This document shows positions 46,123 to 56,124 of a stretch of 64,000 bases of DNA, piece by piece; within the stretch, counting starts at the first letter, position 1; each line of letters starts with the position of its first letter. This DNA is from Parapedobacter composti. GTDB lineage: Bacteria > Bacteroidota > Bacteroidia > Sphingobacteriales > Sphingobacteriaceae. The notes beneath the pieces are model-generated. The model had not been told where the DNA came from. It searched no databases and saw only the letters and a program-made list of their open reading frames with translations. A program made the translations under genes and the position numbers. The DNA lies in the NCBI RefSeq assembly GCF_900112315.1, contig NZ_FOLL01000001.1, forward strand, positions 1 to 64,000. The letters run 5' to 3'.

Positions 46123-48972
46123 ATGCAGAAACTTGTACTTATTATCTTTTCCCTCTTTTCTTTTCAAACGGTCTTCTCCCAAAATTGCGAATTAACCGGC
46201 AGCGTGACCAGCTCGCTGGGCGACCCCTTGGTCGGTGCAGTGGTACGCGCGGTTAACACTGCCTCAGGCGTGGCTAAAGAAGCGGTGGTTGGCCTGGATG
46301 GCTCATACCGGTTAGGAAAGCTGCCCCCCGCCGCTTATCGCGTGGAGGCATCATTGATGGGTTTTGAACCGATCGCTGTCGAACTGCAGGTAGCAGGCAG
46401 CCACGAACAGCATTTTGAGCTGGAGGACAAGACACTTACGTTATCGGAAGTGTCGGTAGAGCGGACCGGCCGGGGCACCGATGCGGAAGCCCGGCGGATG
46501 GAGAAGAATGCGCAGAACGTACTGAACGTCATTTCGGCCAAGCAGATACAGCTCTCCCCGGATATTTCGGTGGCCAACGTCATCCAACGGGTATCCGGCC
46601 TGTCCATTGAACGAAACGCGAATGGAGACCCGCAATATGCCATCGTGCGGGGGATGGACAAGCGCTACAACAATACGCTGGTCAACGGTATCAAGATTCC
46701 CTCACCCGATAACGAAAACCGTTTCATACCGCTCGACATCTTCCCCGCCATCTTCCTTGACCGCCTGGAGGTTTATAAGTCACTGACCGCGGATATGGAA
46801 GCCGACGCCATCGGGGGAACCGTGAACATGGAAATGAAAGACGCCCCCTTGGTTGGCCATATCCTCGATCTGGATGTACAGGTGGGGTATAACCAGATGA
46901 ATTTCGACCGCGATTTTACGACCTATGACCGATCCCGGCTGAACAAACGGTCGCCAGCAGAATTGTTTGGCGCGGATTACCATGCCGTACCGGGTGATTT
47001 CCCCGTCGAAAACATGATTGAAAAGCCCGTGGCTGCGCTCCCGGACATCATTGCCAACGGCACCTATGGCCAGCGGTTTTTGGACAACCGGTTGGGGCTG
47101 ATGGTCGGTGCCAGCTTCCAGAACACCAATCGGCCTACAGATAATTATGTATATCGGCCGGGCATATTCCCGGTTGAAGGCAATCCGATACGGCTGGAGC
47201 AACTGGATTCCCGCTATGCCAGTGCGCAGCAGCAGCGCCTTGGCGCGCATGGCCGGCTCACCTATGATGTAAATGCGAAGAACAAATTTTCACTCTATGC
47301 CGGGCAGTACATGCTCAATGAGTTCCGGGTAAGGGAAACGGTCCTCCGCGAAAACTTTGCCGCAGCGACCAATGCGCCGGTTTATCCAAGTACTCGCTTT
47401 ACGAATAGTTTTCAAACCATCAGCACGGTTGACCTGAACGGTGATCACCAATTCGGTGATCGCTTGATGTTCGATTGGAACGCCGTCTATTCCCATGCGC
47501 TTAATGACCGCCCTGACGATGGCACCTATCACCGGTCCGCAACGTTGTCGGTAGAAGACGGGAGTATCTCGAACGAACGCATTTATTTCCAGAATTCACC
47601 GCATACCCGGATCTGGGAGCGCAATAGCGACCAGACCGCATCGGCTTACCTGAACCTGTCGTTCAATCCGGATTGGGTGAATGAACATACACGGATCAAG
47701 GTAGGCGGGGTGTCACACTTCCGCTGGCGGGATAATTATTACAATTACTACAGCTACGTGCGGGTCATCCCTTCCGTAATCGGCGTCCGCGGTGAAGGGT
47801 GGAACGATTTCGGGGACATTCCCTATGAAGACATGGCCACGCCATTCGGAAGCGGGGGCGGTAGCAACCTGATCTACGACGCGAGTGAACGCATATTGGC
47901 GGCATACATCAATACGTCGTGGCGTTTCGGCCAATCGCAGGTAGAGGTCGGCGTCCGGGCTGAACATACCGACCAGCGCTTCGACATCGATCCCAGGGCA
48001 TTTCCCAGCAATCCGGGGGCTGAATTCGAGCCTTCGGCCAGCCAAGCGTACCTCAACCTGTTTCCGGCGTTCAGCTTCAAGCAATTGCTCAATGCGCATA
48101 CCAACTTACGGGCCACCTACTTCAGGGGCATCAGCCGGCCGGGTTTCTACGAAATCGTCCCGACGATACGTCCCAGCGGCGGAAGCGAATCCTACTTCAG
48201 CGAACGGGGTAACCCCGACCTGAACCCTTCATTGGCGGATAACTTTGATATCCGGTATGAATATTTCCCCACGGTGCTCGACCAGATCCTGGTCGGCGTG
48301 TTTTTCAAGCGCATTCAGGACCCGATAGAGTACGGGTTTCCGCAAATAGACCCAAACCTGCCCGAAAACGAACGAGAGAGCGCCGGCCGGGCAAGCCGCA
48401 TCATGCCGCAGAACTTCGGCACTGCCCGTAACTTCGGCATCGAACTGGATATCACCAAATATTTTAACCAGTTCGGCATCCGGGCGAATTACACGTACAC
48501 GCACTCCCGGCTGGTGACCAACAAGTTAGTTGCCAATACAAACGACCAGATTGCCCAGGGCGCACCTTCGTTCAGTATCGTTGATCAATCCCGGGCGCTC
48601 CAGGGCCAGTCGCCGCACATCGCCAACCTCAGTTTGTTGTACAAAAATCAACCGGCGAAGCTGGATGCCCAGCTGGTGATCAACTACACCGGTGAGCGTA
48701 TTGCCCTGGTATCTCCCTTCTTTGAAGCTGACCAGCGCATGCGCGCGATGACCATCATGGACCTGTCAGTAGAAAAAGGCGTGGGCAACCATCTGGTCTT
48801 TTTCGTCAAGGCGAATAACCTGCTGAATACCCCATATGCGCTATTTGTCGATAAACCGGTGTACCAGGCCGAGCTGGGGCACCCGCACCAACGTGATCCC
48901 GCGCAGCATACCAACATCCAGCGCGACACGTATGGCCAGCTGTACCGCTTGGGCGTAAGGTACCGGCTGTAG
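46123..48972 (+). CDS. TonB-dependent receptor (non-SusC, Fe/complex-uptake-like)
   Basis: 949 residues with a signal peptide (L-V-L-I-I-F-S-L-F-S-F-Q-T-V-F-S-Q, cleaved near 19). A carboxypeptidase-regulatory-like domain follows (about 22-110: G-A-V-V-R-A-V; G-F-E-P-I). The plug spans ~125-240 and includes V-I-Q-R-V-S-G-L-S-I, A-I-V-R-G-M-D-K-R-Y-N, and E-A-D-A-I-G-G-T-V-N-M; the rest is a 22-strand barrel ending L-G-V-R-Y-R-L. The R-G-M and A-D-A-I-G-G pattern matches the TonB receptor branch found in Caulobacter/Xanthomonas, not SusC. No SusD follows; three lipoproteins do. Substrate unknown. Confidence 0.88.
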   Translation: MQKLVLIIFSLFSFQTVFSQNCELTGSVTSSLGDPLVGAVVRAVNTASGVAKEAVVGLDGSYRLGKLPPAAYRVEASLMGFEPIAVELQVAGSHEQHFELEDKTLTLSEVSVERTGRGTDAEARRMEKNAQNVLNVISAKQIQLSPDISVANVIQRVSGLSIERNANGDPQYAIVRGMDKRYNNTLVNGIKIPSPDNENRFIPLDIFPAIFLDRLEVYKSLTADMEADAIGGTVNMEMKDAPLVGHILDLDVQVGYNQMNFDRDFTTYDRSRLNKRSPAELFGADYHAVPGDFPVENMIEKPVAALPDIIANGTYGQRFLDNRLGLMVGASFQNTNRPTDNYVYRPGIFPVEGNPIRLEQLDSRYASAQQQRLGAHGRLTYDVNAKNKFSLYAGQYMLNEFRVRETVLRENFAAATNAPVYPSTRFTNSFQTISTVDLNGDHQFGDRLMFDWNAVYSHALNDRPDDGTYHRSATLSVEDGSISNERIYFQNSPHTRIWERNSDQTASAYLNLSFNPDWVNEHTRIKVGGVSHFRWRDNYYNYYSYVRVIPSVIGVRGEGWNDFGDIPYEDMATPFGSGGGSNLIYDASERILAAYINTSWRFGQSQVEVGVRAEHTDQRFDIDPRAFPSNPGAEFEPSASQAYLNLFPAFSFKQLLNAHTNLRATYFRGISRPGFYEIVPTIRPSGGSESYFSERGNPDLNPSLADNFDIRYEYFPTVLDQILVGVFFKRIQDPIEYGFPQIDPNLPENERESAGRASRIMPQNFGTARNFGIELDITKYFNQFGIRANYTYTHSRLVTNKLVANTNDQIAQGAPSFSIVDQSRALQGQSPHIANLSLLYKNQPAKLDAQLVINYTGERIALVSPFFEADQRMRAMTIMDLSVEKGVGNHLVFFVKANNLLNTPYALFVDKPVYQAELGHPHQRDPAQHTNIQRDTYGQLYRLGVRYRL

Positions 48973-49024
48973 TGGCTTAGTATACCCGTAATGAACTAAA
49001 TGTTAACGATAACGATGAACAACG

Positions 49025-50437
49025 ATGAAGAAGAAAATCCTTAACTATTTGATGTTGGCCACCCTGATGGGCATGGTGGTCGCATGTTCAAAAAATGACC
49101 CGGCACCCGCGAATCCAGGCAATGGCGATGATGACCCCAAGCCCGGTGTTGAAGGGATATCCGGCGACCTTTCGGCCATCGATTTCCAAGCCAATGAAAC
49201 TTACCTGGTGGTTGGAAACCTTGAGATTCCTCAAGGAAAAAGCGTTACGATTCCTGAAGGTGTAAGATTGGAGTTTGACCTGGGGCCGAACAACCAACGG
49301 TGGACCCTGGACGTAAAGGGCTCGCTCTACGTGAAAGGAACGGCTAACAACCGGGTGGTCTTCACCGCCAGCGAAGATGCCTTGGCATCCCGCTTTAATA
49401 CGGGTACGGGCGGACTCTGGGGCGGAATCATCGGTACATCTCTGGCCGGAGATATCGTATTGGAATATGCAGACATCATGCATGGCGGTGGCCCTGCGAA
49501 GGAAGGTGATGCCATCACCACGTCCTTAACCGGAGGAAGCGGCCGTGCCAGCGTGGGTGAAGATACCTACATGCTCTACTATTGCCGGCCGGCCGGCGAG
49601 CGCCAGGATGGGGTGTTCATCCTGAATCATTGCCATATTGCGTATACGATGGACGATGCTATCCGCACAAATGGCGGCAAGACGTTAATGATGTACAACA
49701 CGTTTGAAGTCATCGGCAGAACCGGTGGTGAAGCGGTGAACATCAAGGCGGGCGGCCCCGGCGATTTCGCCTTCAACCTCTTTTACAACATTGCTACCAA
49801 TAGCCTGAAAAGTGCCGACACCCAATCCGGCGAGCGCGGACTGCTGGAAACCAATTTCTATAACAACACCATCGTGAACTCCGGATACCGGCGCGTGGAG
49901 CGCGCCCGCGGCGGAAGCCTGAACTATGAGGCCAATGCCTATGGCAAAGCCTACAATAACCTGATCGTCAACAACCGTTATGGCTTGCGCCTGCCGTTGG
50001 ACGACCGCCCGGATATGGAACGGCTGTTGTATGGATACAATTGGTATTACGGGTCGGTGGATGCCGTGACCAGCAACTTCTACCCCACCGGAGAAGACGA
50101 CCCTTCGCGCGGCGTCATCGGTGTTGACCCGGCCTATCCCATCCCGGCCTCGGATGTCCTGGGCGGCCCGAAAGAAAACGATCCCCTTTTCGTGAACTAC
50201 GATGTCGCCAGTTTCGCGGTTGAGTTCACTTCCGGAGGCGACAACAATAACCTGGCGGACAATGTAGACGGTATTCCAGCAGACGCTGATTTCAGGTTGC
50301 AAGCCGGTTCGCCGGCGGCCACCGGTGCGTTCACCGGTTTCCAGCCGGTGTTTGCGGAGTATATCACGCTGACCGGTGAGGTCTTCACCGCGCCGCAGCC
50401 GCAAGCTTACTTCGGTGCTTTTGCCCCGGTAAATTAA
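49025..50437 (+). CDS. Surface lipoprotein with parallel beta-helix-like repeats
   Basis: 470 residues. Lipobox V-V-A-C near residue 21, followed by S-K-N-D, a pattern consistent with Bacteroidota surface-export signals (inferred). A Gly/Asp/Pro linker to about residue 43 leads to a beta-helix-like region: repeated short hydrophobic strands such as S-V-T-I-P-E-G-V-R-L-E-F, Y-V-K-G-T-A-N-N-R-V-V-F, I-V-L-E-Y-A-D-I-M-H-G-G, and F-N-L-F-Y-N. It looks like a right-handed pectate-lyase-type helix that could bind or cleave a polymer; catalytic residues cannot be assigned. It begins 52 bases after the receptor and is 7 bases before the next gene. Confidence 0.8.
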   Translation: MKKKILNYLMLATLMGMVVACSKNDPAPANPGNGDDDPKPGVEGISGDLSAIDFQANETYLVVGNLEIPQGKSVTIPEGVRLEFDLGPNNQRWTLDVKGSLYVKGTANNRVVFTASEDALASRFNTGTGGLWGGIIGTSLAGDIVLEYADIMHGGGPAKEGDAITTSLTGGSGRASVGEDTYMLYYCRPAGERQDGVFILNHCHIAYTMDDAIRTNGGKTLMMYNTFEVIGRTGGEAVNIKAGGPGDFAFNLFYNIATNSLKSADTQSGERGLLETNFYNNTIVNSGYRRVERARGGSLNYEANAYGKAYNNLIVNNRYGLRLPLDDRPDMERLLYGYNWYYGSVDAVTSNFYPTGEDDPSRGVIGVDPAYPIPASDVLGGPKENDPLFVNYDVASFAVEFTSGGDNNNLADNVDGIPADADFRLQAGSPAATGAFTGFQPVFAEYITLTGEVFTAPQPQAYFGAFAPVN

Positions 50438-50444
50438 GCGGATA

Positions 50445-51443
50445 ATGCACAAACGATTGGTTTTATATACACTGGTCGCAAGCTTCAATTGCCTATGGAT
50501 CGCCTCCTGTTCCAAAACAGGGGACGATCCTGGTTCAACGGAGCCACCTGTAGTTCAGGACGGCTGGGCCGATCACATTCCTTTTGAAGCGGAATATACG
50601 CCTGCCATGCTGCAATGGACGGCAGACTACCAGGAAAGTATAGCCATCGGTCGCCATGCCCTCGAAGAAGCATCGGGCATTGCCTGCAGCCGGAAGAATC
50701 CGGGCATGTTCTGGGTTCATGAAGACAGTGGCCACTCCAACATCCTCTACCTGCTTGATTCCGATGGGAAGACGGCCGCGCGGTACCGGATAGTCGGGGC
50801 CACCAATATCGACTGGGAGGATATCGAGATCGCCGTAGGTCCGGAAGCAGGTGAGGACTACCTGTACATCGCCGATACCGGCGACAACGGAGAAACCCGT
50901 GGTAACTACGTGGTGTACCGCATCGTAGAGCCGGTTTTCAATGAAAGCGACCGCGATGCATTTATCACTTACAACCAGGCAGCATCCCAACTGGAGGTGA
51001 TTCCGGTTCGCTACCCCGATAAATCGCACGACGTGGAGGCCATGTGGGTCGACCCGGCCACGCTTGATATCTACCTGGCCACCAAACGCGATGCGAGTTC
51101 CATGTTATTTGTCTTACCGTATAGCCGTTACGACAACGGCGATGCAATGACCGTGCTGGCAGGTACGTTCGGCTTTCGCGAAGCGTCCGCCGGCAGTACG
51201 GATGCCGACGGGAGCCGGCTGATTGTCAGAAACCGCCAACAATTCTTCTACTGGTCGCGGCAAGGCGGGGAAAGCATGGTGGACATGTTGGCCAGGGAAC
51301 CCATGCTCACCACCGCAGCAGGTGAGGTGCAGGGCGAAGCGGTATGCTTTGACGCCGCAGGCAATTATTATTCCACCAGCGAGATGGGCAATACCACCCT
51401 TCCTCCACCAATTTTCAAGTATCCCTTAGTAAATAACCCATAG
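50445..51443 (+). CDS. Lipoprotein with beta-propeller/phytase-like esterase features
   Basis: 332 residues. Lipobox I-A-S-C near residue 23 followed by S-K-T-G-D-D, again surface-type. The mature part is beta-rich: S-G-I-A-C-S near 80, W-V-H-E-D-S-G near 91, N-I-D-W-E-D-I-E near 124 and Y-I-A-D-T-G-D-N-G-E-T near 146. This D-W-E-D/D-x-G-D-N pattern is seen in beta-propeller proteins often annotated as PE-PGRS-like or esterase-like-phytase domain proteins in Bacteroidota. Whether it is an enzyme is unknown. Only 7 bases separate it from the preceding lipoprotein, so they are certainly co-transcribed. Confidence 0.8.
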   Translation: MHKRLVLYTLVASFNCLWIASCSKTGDDPGSTEPPVVQDGWADHIPFEAEYTPAMLQWTADYQESIAIGRHALEEASGIACSRKNPGMFWVHEDSGHSNILYLLDSDGKTAARYRIVGATNIDWEDIEIAVGPEAGEDYLYIADTGDNGETRGNYVVYRIVEPVFNESDRDAFITYNQAASQLEVIPVRYPDKSHDVEAMWVDPATLDIYLATKRDASSMLFVLPYSRYDNGDAMTVLAGTFGFREASAGSTDADGSRLIVRNRQQFFYWSRQGGESMVDMLAREPMLTTAAGEVQGEAVCFDAAGNYYSTSEMGNTTLPPPIFKYPLVNNP

Positions 51444-51468
51444 TTTAATAAACAAAATCAGTACGTTA

Positions 51469-52296
51469 ATGAAAAAATTACTATCCATTCCCACTTATCT
51501 GCTATTCTCCCTGTTGTTCACCGGAGTAATTTTCCAATCATGCAGCAAGAACGATCCGGAACCCGAGCCAGAACCGGAACCAGAAACCATCCAGATTCCG
51601 AATGAACAATTACGGTCGCTGGTCCTTGCTGGCCTTGGTCTGCCAGCAACCACCGTGGATATTCCTCTGGACAAAATGGAAGACCTTGTCAGCATCAACG
51701 CCAACGACCTGGAGACAGTTGATCGCCCGCTGTTGGATGACCTGACGGGTTTGGAACATGCCACTAACCTGATCTATCTGCGGATAGGCGAGACAGGCGT
51801 GACAGACCTTTCACCGGTCAGCGGACTGGAGAATATCAGGTATTTCCGCATCAACGACACGGAAATCTCCGATTTGACCCCGATTTCAAATTACACCAAA
51901 TTGGTGTATTTTAACGCGAATAGCGCTACCCAAATCACCGATATCAGTCCGTTGGCGGGCAATGTGGACCTGTTGGAAGCCATCTTGAGAAATGTACCTT
52001 TCGGTAACGAAGGCATGGAAACGATTGGCAAGTTCACCAAGTTGTATCGGTTGAATATGCGGAATACTGGCGTGAGCGACATCACGGTCTTGGGCGAGCT
52101 GATGGCGAATGGGGAAGCCCTGTTGAGCTCCAATCCGTATGATGTGGATGACCATTTCCCGGACGAACTTAAACCCGGTAAGGAACAAGCGCTTGATCTG
52201 CGTGAAAACCCTATCGAGTCTTATGATCCCATCCGCCCATTTGTAGAAAATGGTACAGCGGTAGAAACCAGCCCCAGCACGCTGCCAGCAAATTAA
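51469..52296 (+). CDS. Leucine-rich-repeat lipoprotein
   Basis: 275 residues. Lipobox F-Q-S-C near residue 25, then S-K-N-D and a (Glu-Pro)x5 spacer (about 30-39). Five or so leucine-rich units follow, such as L-T-G-L-E-H-A-T-N-L-I-Y-L-R-I, V-T-D-L-S-P-V-S-G-L, I-S-D-L-T-P-I-S-N-Y, and I-T-D-I-S-P-L-A-G-N, with the 22-residue internalin-like spacing. Probably a ligand- or partner-binding surface protein. It is the last member of the receptor-lipoprotein set, 25 bases after the previous gene, and a terminator-like hairpin follows 30 bases later. Confidence 0.88.
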   Translation: MKKLLSIPTYLLFSLLFTGVIFQSCSKNDPEPEPEPEPETIQIPNEQLRSLVLAGLGLPATTVDIPLDKMEDLVSINANDLETVDRPLLDDLTGLEHATNLIYLRIGETGVTDLSPVSGLENIRYFRINDTEISDLTPISNYTKLVYFNANSATQITDISPLAGNVDLLEAILRNVPFGNEGMETIGKFTKLYRLNMRNTGVSDITVLGELMANGEALLSSNPYDVDDHFPDELKPGKEQALDLRENPIESYDPIRPFVENGTAVETSPSTLPAN

Positions 52297-52326
52297 CCTT
52301 TAGGTGGCTAATTAATTGTTAATAAG

Positions 52327-52361
52327 CGGGACCGTCCAACTACTGGGCGGTCTCGTTTGTT
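52327..52361 (+). terminator. Terminator after the receptor-lipoprotein cluster
   Basis: A ~10-bp stem (CGGGACCGTC near 52327-52336 with GGCGGTCTCG at 52346-52355, one or two G-U pairs) is followed by TTTGTT. It ends the plus-strand cluster before the convergent addB-like gene. Confidence 0.75.
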
Positions 52362-52404
52362 ACAGCCATTGCCATGCTCGGCGATAGCAATCAGGATTTA
52401 TCGG

Positions 52405-55305
52405 TTATGGCTCTTCATCGATGCCTTGGGGCATCCCGATAAACTCCCGGTACGGGTCGTTGGGATAATGCACCGCATCAGGATTATGGCGGAAGGGAAT
52501 GTCCGGGTTGAACAGCTCCTCCAGCGTCTGCCGCAGGAATACCTCGAATTGGGCTTTGATATCTTCCAATGCTGCACCTTCGGCAAGGTACCGCCCGCCC
52601 CGCCCGCTCATGTAAAACAGCGGCCCTTCTTTGCGTAGCCTGCGGGCAATGTACAGGTTGGGCTCCACGCCGCGCTTGCCTGTTACCTGCTCATACACAT
52701 AGGTATAAAACAATGTCTGGATCATCGCCTTGTTGCTCTTGGCCGATGCCGGTGCGAACAGCGTGTCCAGTCCATTGTATTTCACCTCGTCGCGCCCCGT
52801 TTTGTAGTCTACGATGCGCGTTTTGCCATTCACTTCATCCACCCGGTCAATAATGCCGTATAGCCGCACCGTGCGGGGCTGGCCCTGCACCGTAATGGGA
52901 AAGGCAAAGGAATAATCGCGCTCGTTTTCCAGCTCCACGATGCGCAGCGGGGCCACGTGCGTGGCATCATAATGCAGGAACACCGCGGCATACTCTTCGG
53001 CGACCTTGAGCAGGATGCGCTGCATGCTGTTGGGCGTTTGTATCCTTCCGGCCTCGCCGTATAGTTCCTTTGACAGCGCTTGCAGGCAGGTACGCGGCAA
53101 CGCCTTAATTTGCTGGCGGATGCCTTGAGCCGTGATGGGGTCGTTCTCCGCTTTCAGCTGGGTATACGCATCCTCCATCGCCCGGTGCACCACGGAGCCC
53201 AGTCGGTTTAGCTCAAACTCCTCCGTCACCCTGGGCGGTTCCTTGATGCCTGCTACATATTTGAGGAAAAACAGCAAGGGCGATTGCAGGTAGGTGGTCA
53301 GCGCTGAGGCCGAGAGCTTCGGCCGGTCTGGGTCCGTATCGTCCAGGTAGCGGCTCAGCTTGTGCCACGCCGCCCCGGTTTTCGGCAGGTTGAGCGAAGG
53401 CGGTGCGGATATCGTTTTGATGGGTTGCTGCTGGCTGCGGTGGGTAAACGCAAACCGGCTTTCAAAAGCCAGCTGGCGTACAAACCGGCTCACCTCGCCG
53501 CTGTTGCTGTCATCCACCACGGCATTGTATACCACGGTAATGCGCCTGGGGTGGTGCAGCAAGCGGTAAAACAGGTATGCCGAGAGGGCATCCTGGTTTT
53601 CCAGCACCGGCAGCCCATGTGCGCGTCGGATGGAGTCGGGAATAAAAGTAGGCGCCGCCGTGATGTTGGGCAATGTCCCCTCGTTCGCTCCCACGACATA
53701 CACTTCATCAAAGTCGAGGCAGCGGCTTTCCAGCAACCCCATAATCTGGATGCCTTTTAACGGTTCGCCCTCGATGGGAGCCGACACGCCTTGGAGCGCC
53801 TTCCGGATGAGTGCACACAGGAAAGGCATCGGCAATTCAGGGTGGTTGGCCAGCCCTTCCTGCAGCAGATTGAGCGCTTTCTTCACCGCCAGGATGAGCA
53901 CGGCTTCCATATGCCGCAGGGTATCGGTACGCTGGCGGTGGTGTAGCACGCCGTCCAATAAGACGTGCAGTGCCTGGAGCGCGGCCTCATTGCTGCTATG
54001 CAGAACGAAGAAGGCCGGATAGCTGCCTGACTTCAGCCGGAGTTCAGCGGCGGGCACTTCAAGCCATTCGTTGGCGGTTATCTGTTCTTGCAGCGCCATC
54101 CGCTCTTCAAGCGATATACCGCTAAGCGGGTGGGTGAGCATGGCTTCCACATCCAGGTGATGTACGAAACGGCCTTGATTGGCAGCCAGCTGCTGCTGGA
54201 CGGCCAGCCACCCGTCGATGTACCCGAACAAGGTAGACTGCATGAGTGGATAGCCCATGGTCACGTTAAAATCCAGGCCATCCGGCAAACTTTGCAACAC
54301 CGGAATCAACAGGCTCTCATCAGCGAGGATGACGGCCGTGCTGGTGGGCGCCTCACGGTCCGCCGCCCGGTCGGCCAACAAGTTCGGCAGGAGTTTGGCC
54401 TGTGCCACCTTGCCCGCGGTAGCCAACAGCTCAATGCGGTCGGTTTTTGCGCCCAATACGGCCGGGAAATCGCCCAGCGCATTCCGAAGGCCGTATTGCC
54501 GGATATTTTTGCGGAGGAAGAGCCCAGCCTCCTGCAACTCGTCATCGAGGTAGTAGCTGTCTGCGTCGAAATAGAACAACGCCTTTCCGGCGTCTTGCCA
54601 CCGGGTGAACAGGCTTGCTTCGCAACGGTTGAGCGCGTTGAAGCCTACAAATGCGGCCTGTTTATATGCCGCAAGGAAATTAGGCTTGGCGGCACGCCCC
54701 TCCACGAGGTCGCGGTAAATGCCAGCCGTTGTGGCCAGCCGCTGGCGGGCCAATTCTTCTTTGAACCGTTGGTACAGCCGAGGCAGGCGCCCCCAGAGCT
54801 GCAGGAATTTCTGCTGGATGGCCGTTTGTTTGCCCACTGAAAACGATTCCCAAAACTGTCGCATAAACCGCTGCTGTTCGGCCGAGAGGTGGGGGAAGCG
54901 CTGCTGAAGCAGGGCGATGTCGCGCAGCTCGGCGTAAACTTCTTCTGGCTGCACGAGGTCATAGTCCAGCTGGGCAAAATCACTCAGGATGGTTTCGGCC
55001 AGGGGATAAAACTCATCCGGCGACTCCTCGGGCCGTCCCTCCTCCCGCAGCAATCCGTTATGCAGGCCATGCAGGACAAAAAATTGGGTGAGCGGACTGG
55101 CTTCCGGCAGGGAGGCCGACTGCCGAAGAAATTCCTGGATGGTAAAAAATGACGGACTCCAAAGCGGCTTGCCCGACAGGTCGGCCAGGTGCTTCCGCAG
55201 GAATACGATGGGACGCTTGTTGGTCAGCACGACAGCCACGTCTTTCAGGTCATCGCCAAAGCGCGATAATAAATCTGCTGCAACTTGTCTGAGGAATGGG
55301 GGCAT
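52405..55305 (-). CDS. addB: AddB-like PD-(D/E)XK nuclease
   Basis: 966 residues. The N-terminal half has the fold of a degenerate UvrD-type helicase without a Walker A motif: V-V-L-T-N-K-R-P-I-V-F-L near residue 25 and V-Y-V-V-G-A-N-E-G-T-L-P near 535. The C-terminal PD-(D/E)XK nuclease has G-I-I-D-R-V-D-E near 823 and I-V-D-Y-K-T-G-R near 838, with an R-L-Y segment before and Q-T-L-F-Y-T-Y-V-Y after. It should act with the AddA-like helicase in double-strand-break end resection. The partner is not adjacent: two plus-strand genes lie between. Confidence 0.9.
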   Translation of the reverse strand: MPPFLRQVAADLLSRFGDDLKDVAVVLTNKRPIVFLRKHLADLSGKPLWSPSFFTIQEFLRQSASLPEASPLTQFFVLHGLHNGLLREEGRPEESPDEFYPLAETILSDFAQLDYDLVQPEEVYAELRDIALLQQRFPHLSAEQQRFMRQFWESFSVGKQTAIQQKFLQLWGRLPRLYQRFKEELARQRLATTAGIYRDLVEGRAAKPNFLAAYKQAAFVGFNALNRCEASLFTRWQDAGKALFYFDADSYYLDDELQEAGLFLRKNIRQYGLRNALGDFPAVLGAKTDRIELLATAGKVAQAKLLPNLLADRAADREAPTSTAVILADESLLIPVLQSLPDGLDFNVTMGYPLMQSTLFGYIDGWLAVQQQLAANQGRFVHHLDVEAMLTHPLSGISLEERMALQEQITANEWLEVPAAELRLKSGSYPAFFVLHSSNEAALQALHVLLDGVLHHRQRTDTLRHMEAVLILAVKKALNLLQEGLANHPELPMPFLCALIRKALQGVSAPIEGEPLKGIQIMGLLESRCLDFDEVYVVGANEGTLPNITAAPTFIPDSIRRAHGLPVLENQDALSAYLFYRLLHHPRRITVVYNAVVDDSNSGEVSRFVRQLAFESRFAFTHRSQQQPIKTISAPPSLNLPKTGAAWHKLSRYLDDTDPDRPKLSASALTTYLQSPLLFFLKYVAGIKEPPRVTEEFELNRLGSVVHRAMEDAYTQLKAENDPITAQGIRQQIKALPRTCLQALSKELYGEAGRIQTPNSMQRILLKVAEEYAAVFLHYDATHVAPLRIVELENERDYSFAFPITVQGQPRTVRLYGIIDRVDEVNGKTRIVDYKTGRDEVKYNGLDTLFAPASAKSNKAMIQTLFYTYVYEQVTGKRGVEPNLYIARRLRKEGPLFYMSGRGGRYLAEGAALEDIKAQFEVFLRQTLEELFNPDIPFRHNPDAVHYPNDPYREFIGMPQGIDEEP

Positions 55306-55482
55306 GCCGGGAATCTGGAGTTTAACGTTCGCCGAGCAAACATAATGAAAATCGTTTACAAATTAACGGGCAATTGTCTTCGTTCAACCACTTATTGCAA
55401 CGACCACTCCGGACGCGGGTTACAGGCGGTCGCCCTTAAGGCCGATTTGCGGCAGCAAGGAAGTTTCTGTACCTTTAAAGCC

Positions 55483-56067
55483 GTGGATAACTTTTTGGCT
55501 GCTTTGCGAAAATATGTGCCGATATCCGAAGAGGATGCGGCATATTTCTATTCTTTTTTCAAGAAGAAGCAGTATCAACGCGGAGAATTATTGCTTAAGG
55601 AAGGCGAGGTGGCTCATGAGGTGTTTTTTGTGATGAAAGGCGCGTTGCGTCAATATTTCTTCAATGAGCGCGGTGATGAACGAACATGTAACTTTACTTT
55701 TGAGCATCAATTTGTGACCGATTTGGAGAGTTTTTCAAGGCAGGCGAAATCGGCCACGCATATTATTGCCTTAGAGCCTGCAGCTTGTCTGGTGTTGACT
55801 TGCGAGGATGCCGTAACCTGCCTTAAGGAGTCGCCGGCTGTAGCCTCGCTGTTCGGCCTGATTGTCGAAAATTTAGCTACTGATACTATCCGGCGGATTC
55901 GATCGCTTTTGTCCAAAACGCCCGAAGAGCAGATTGAAGAACTGACGAAGACAAACCCCGAGATGCTGCGGCGCGTGCCGCAGCGGTATATCGCCCAATA
56001 TCTTGGCGTGGCACCCGAAAGCCTCAGCAGAATTAGAAAACGGATGATTGCCAATCAAAAATCTTAA
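55483..56067 (+). CDS. Crp/Fnr family transcriptional regulator
   Basis: 194 residues using a GTG start that begins V-D-N-F-L-A-A-L-R-K-Y-V-P-I-S-E-E-D (given in part); the frame opens far upstream (55285, overlapping addB) but the upstream residues do not look coding. The cyclic-nucleotide-binding-like domain (G-E-L-L-L-K-E-G-E-V near 40; F-F-V-M-K-G-A-L-R near 53) is followed by a helix-turn-helix (Q-R-Y-I-A-Q-Y-L-G-V-A-P-E-S-L-S-R-I-R near 170-188). No Fnr cysteines are evident. It likely regulates the following NAD-binding gene, 57 bases downstream. Confidence 0.86.
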   Translation: MDNFLAALRKYVPISEEDAAYFYSFFKKKQYQRGELLLKEGEVAHEVFFVMKGALRQYFFNERGDERTCNFTFEHQFVTDLESFSRQAKSATHIIALEPAACLVLTCEDAVTCLKESPAVASLFGLIVENLATDTIRRIRSLLSKTPEEQIEELTKTNPEMLRRVPQRYIAQYLGVAPESLSRIRKRMIANQKS

Positions 56068-56124
56068 CCCAAGTCATCGTCCGAGATAAATACCGCACCG
56101 TAGTTTTGTATAAAATTAATTGGT

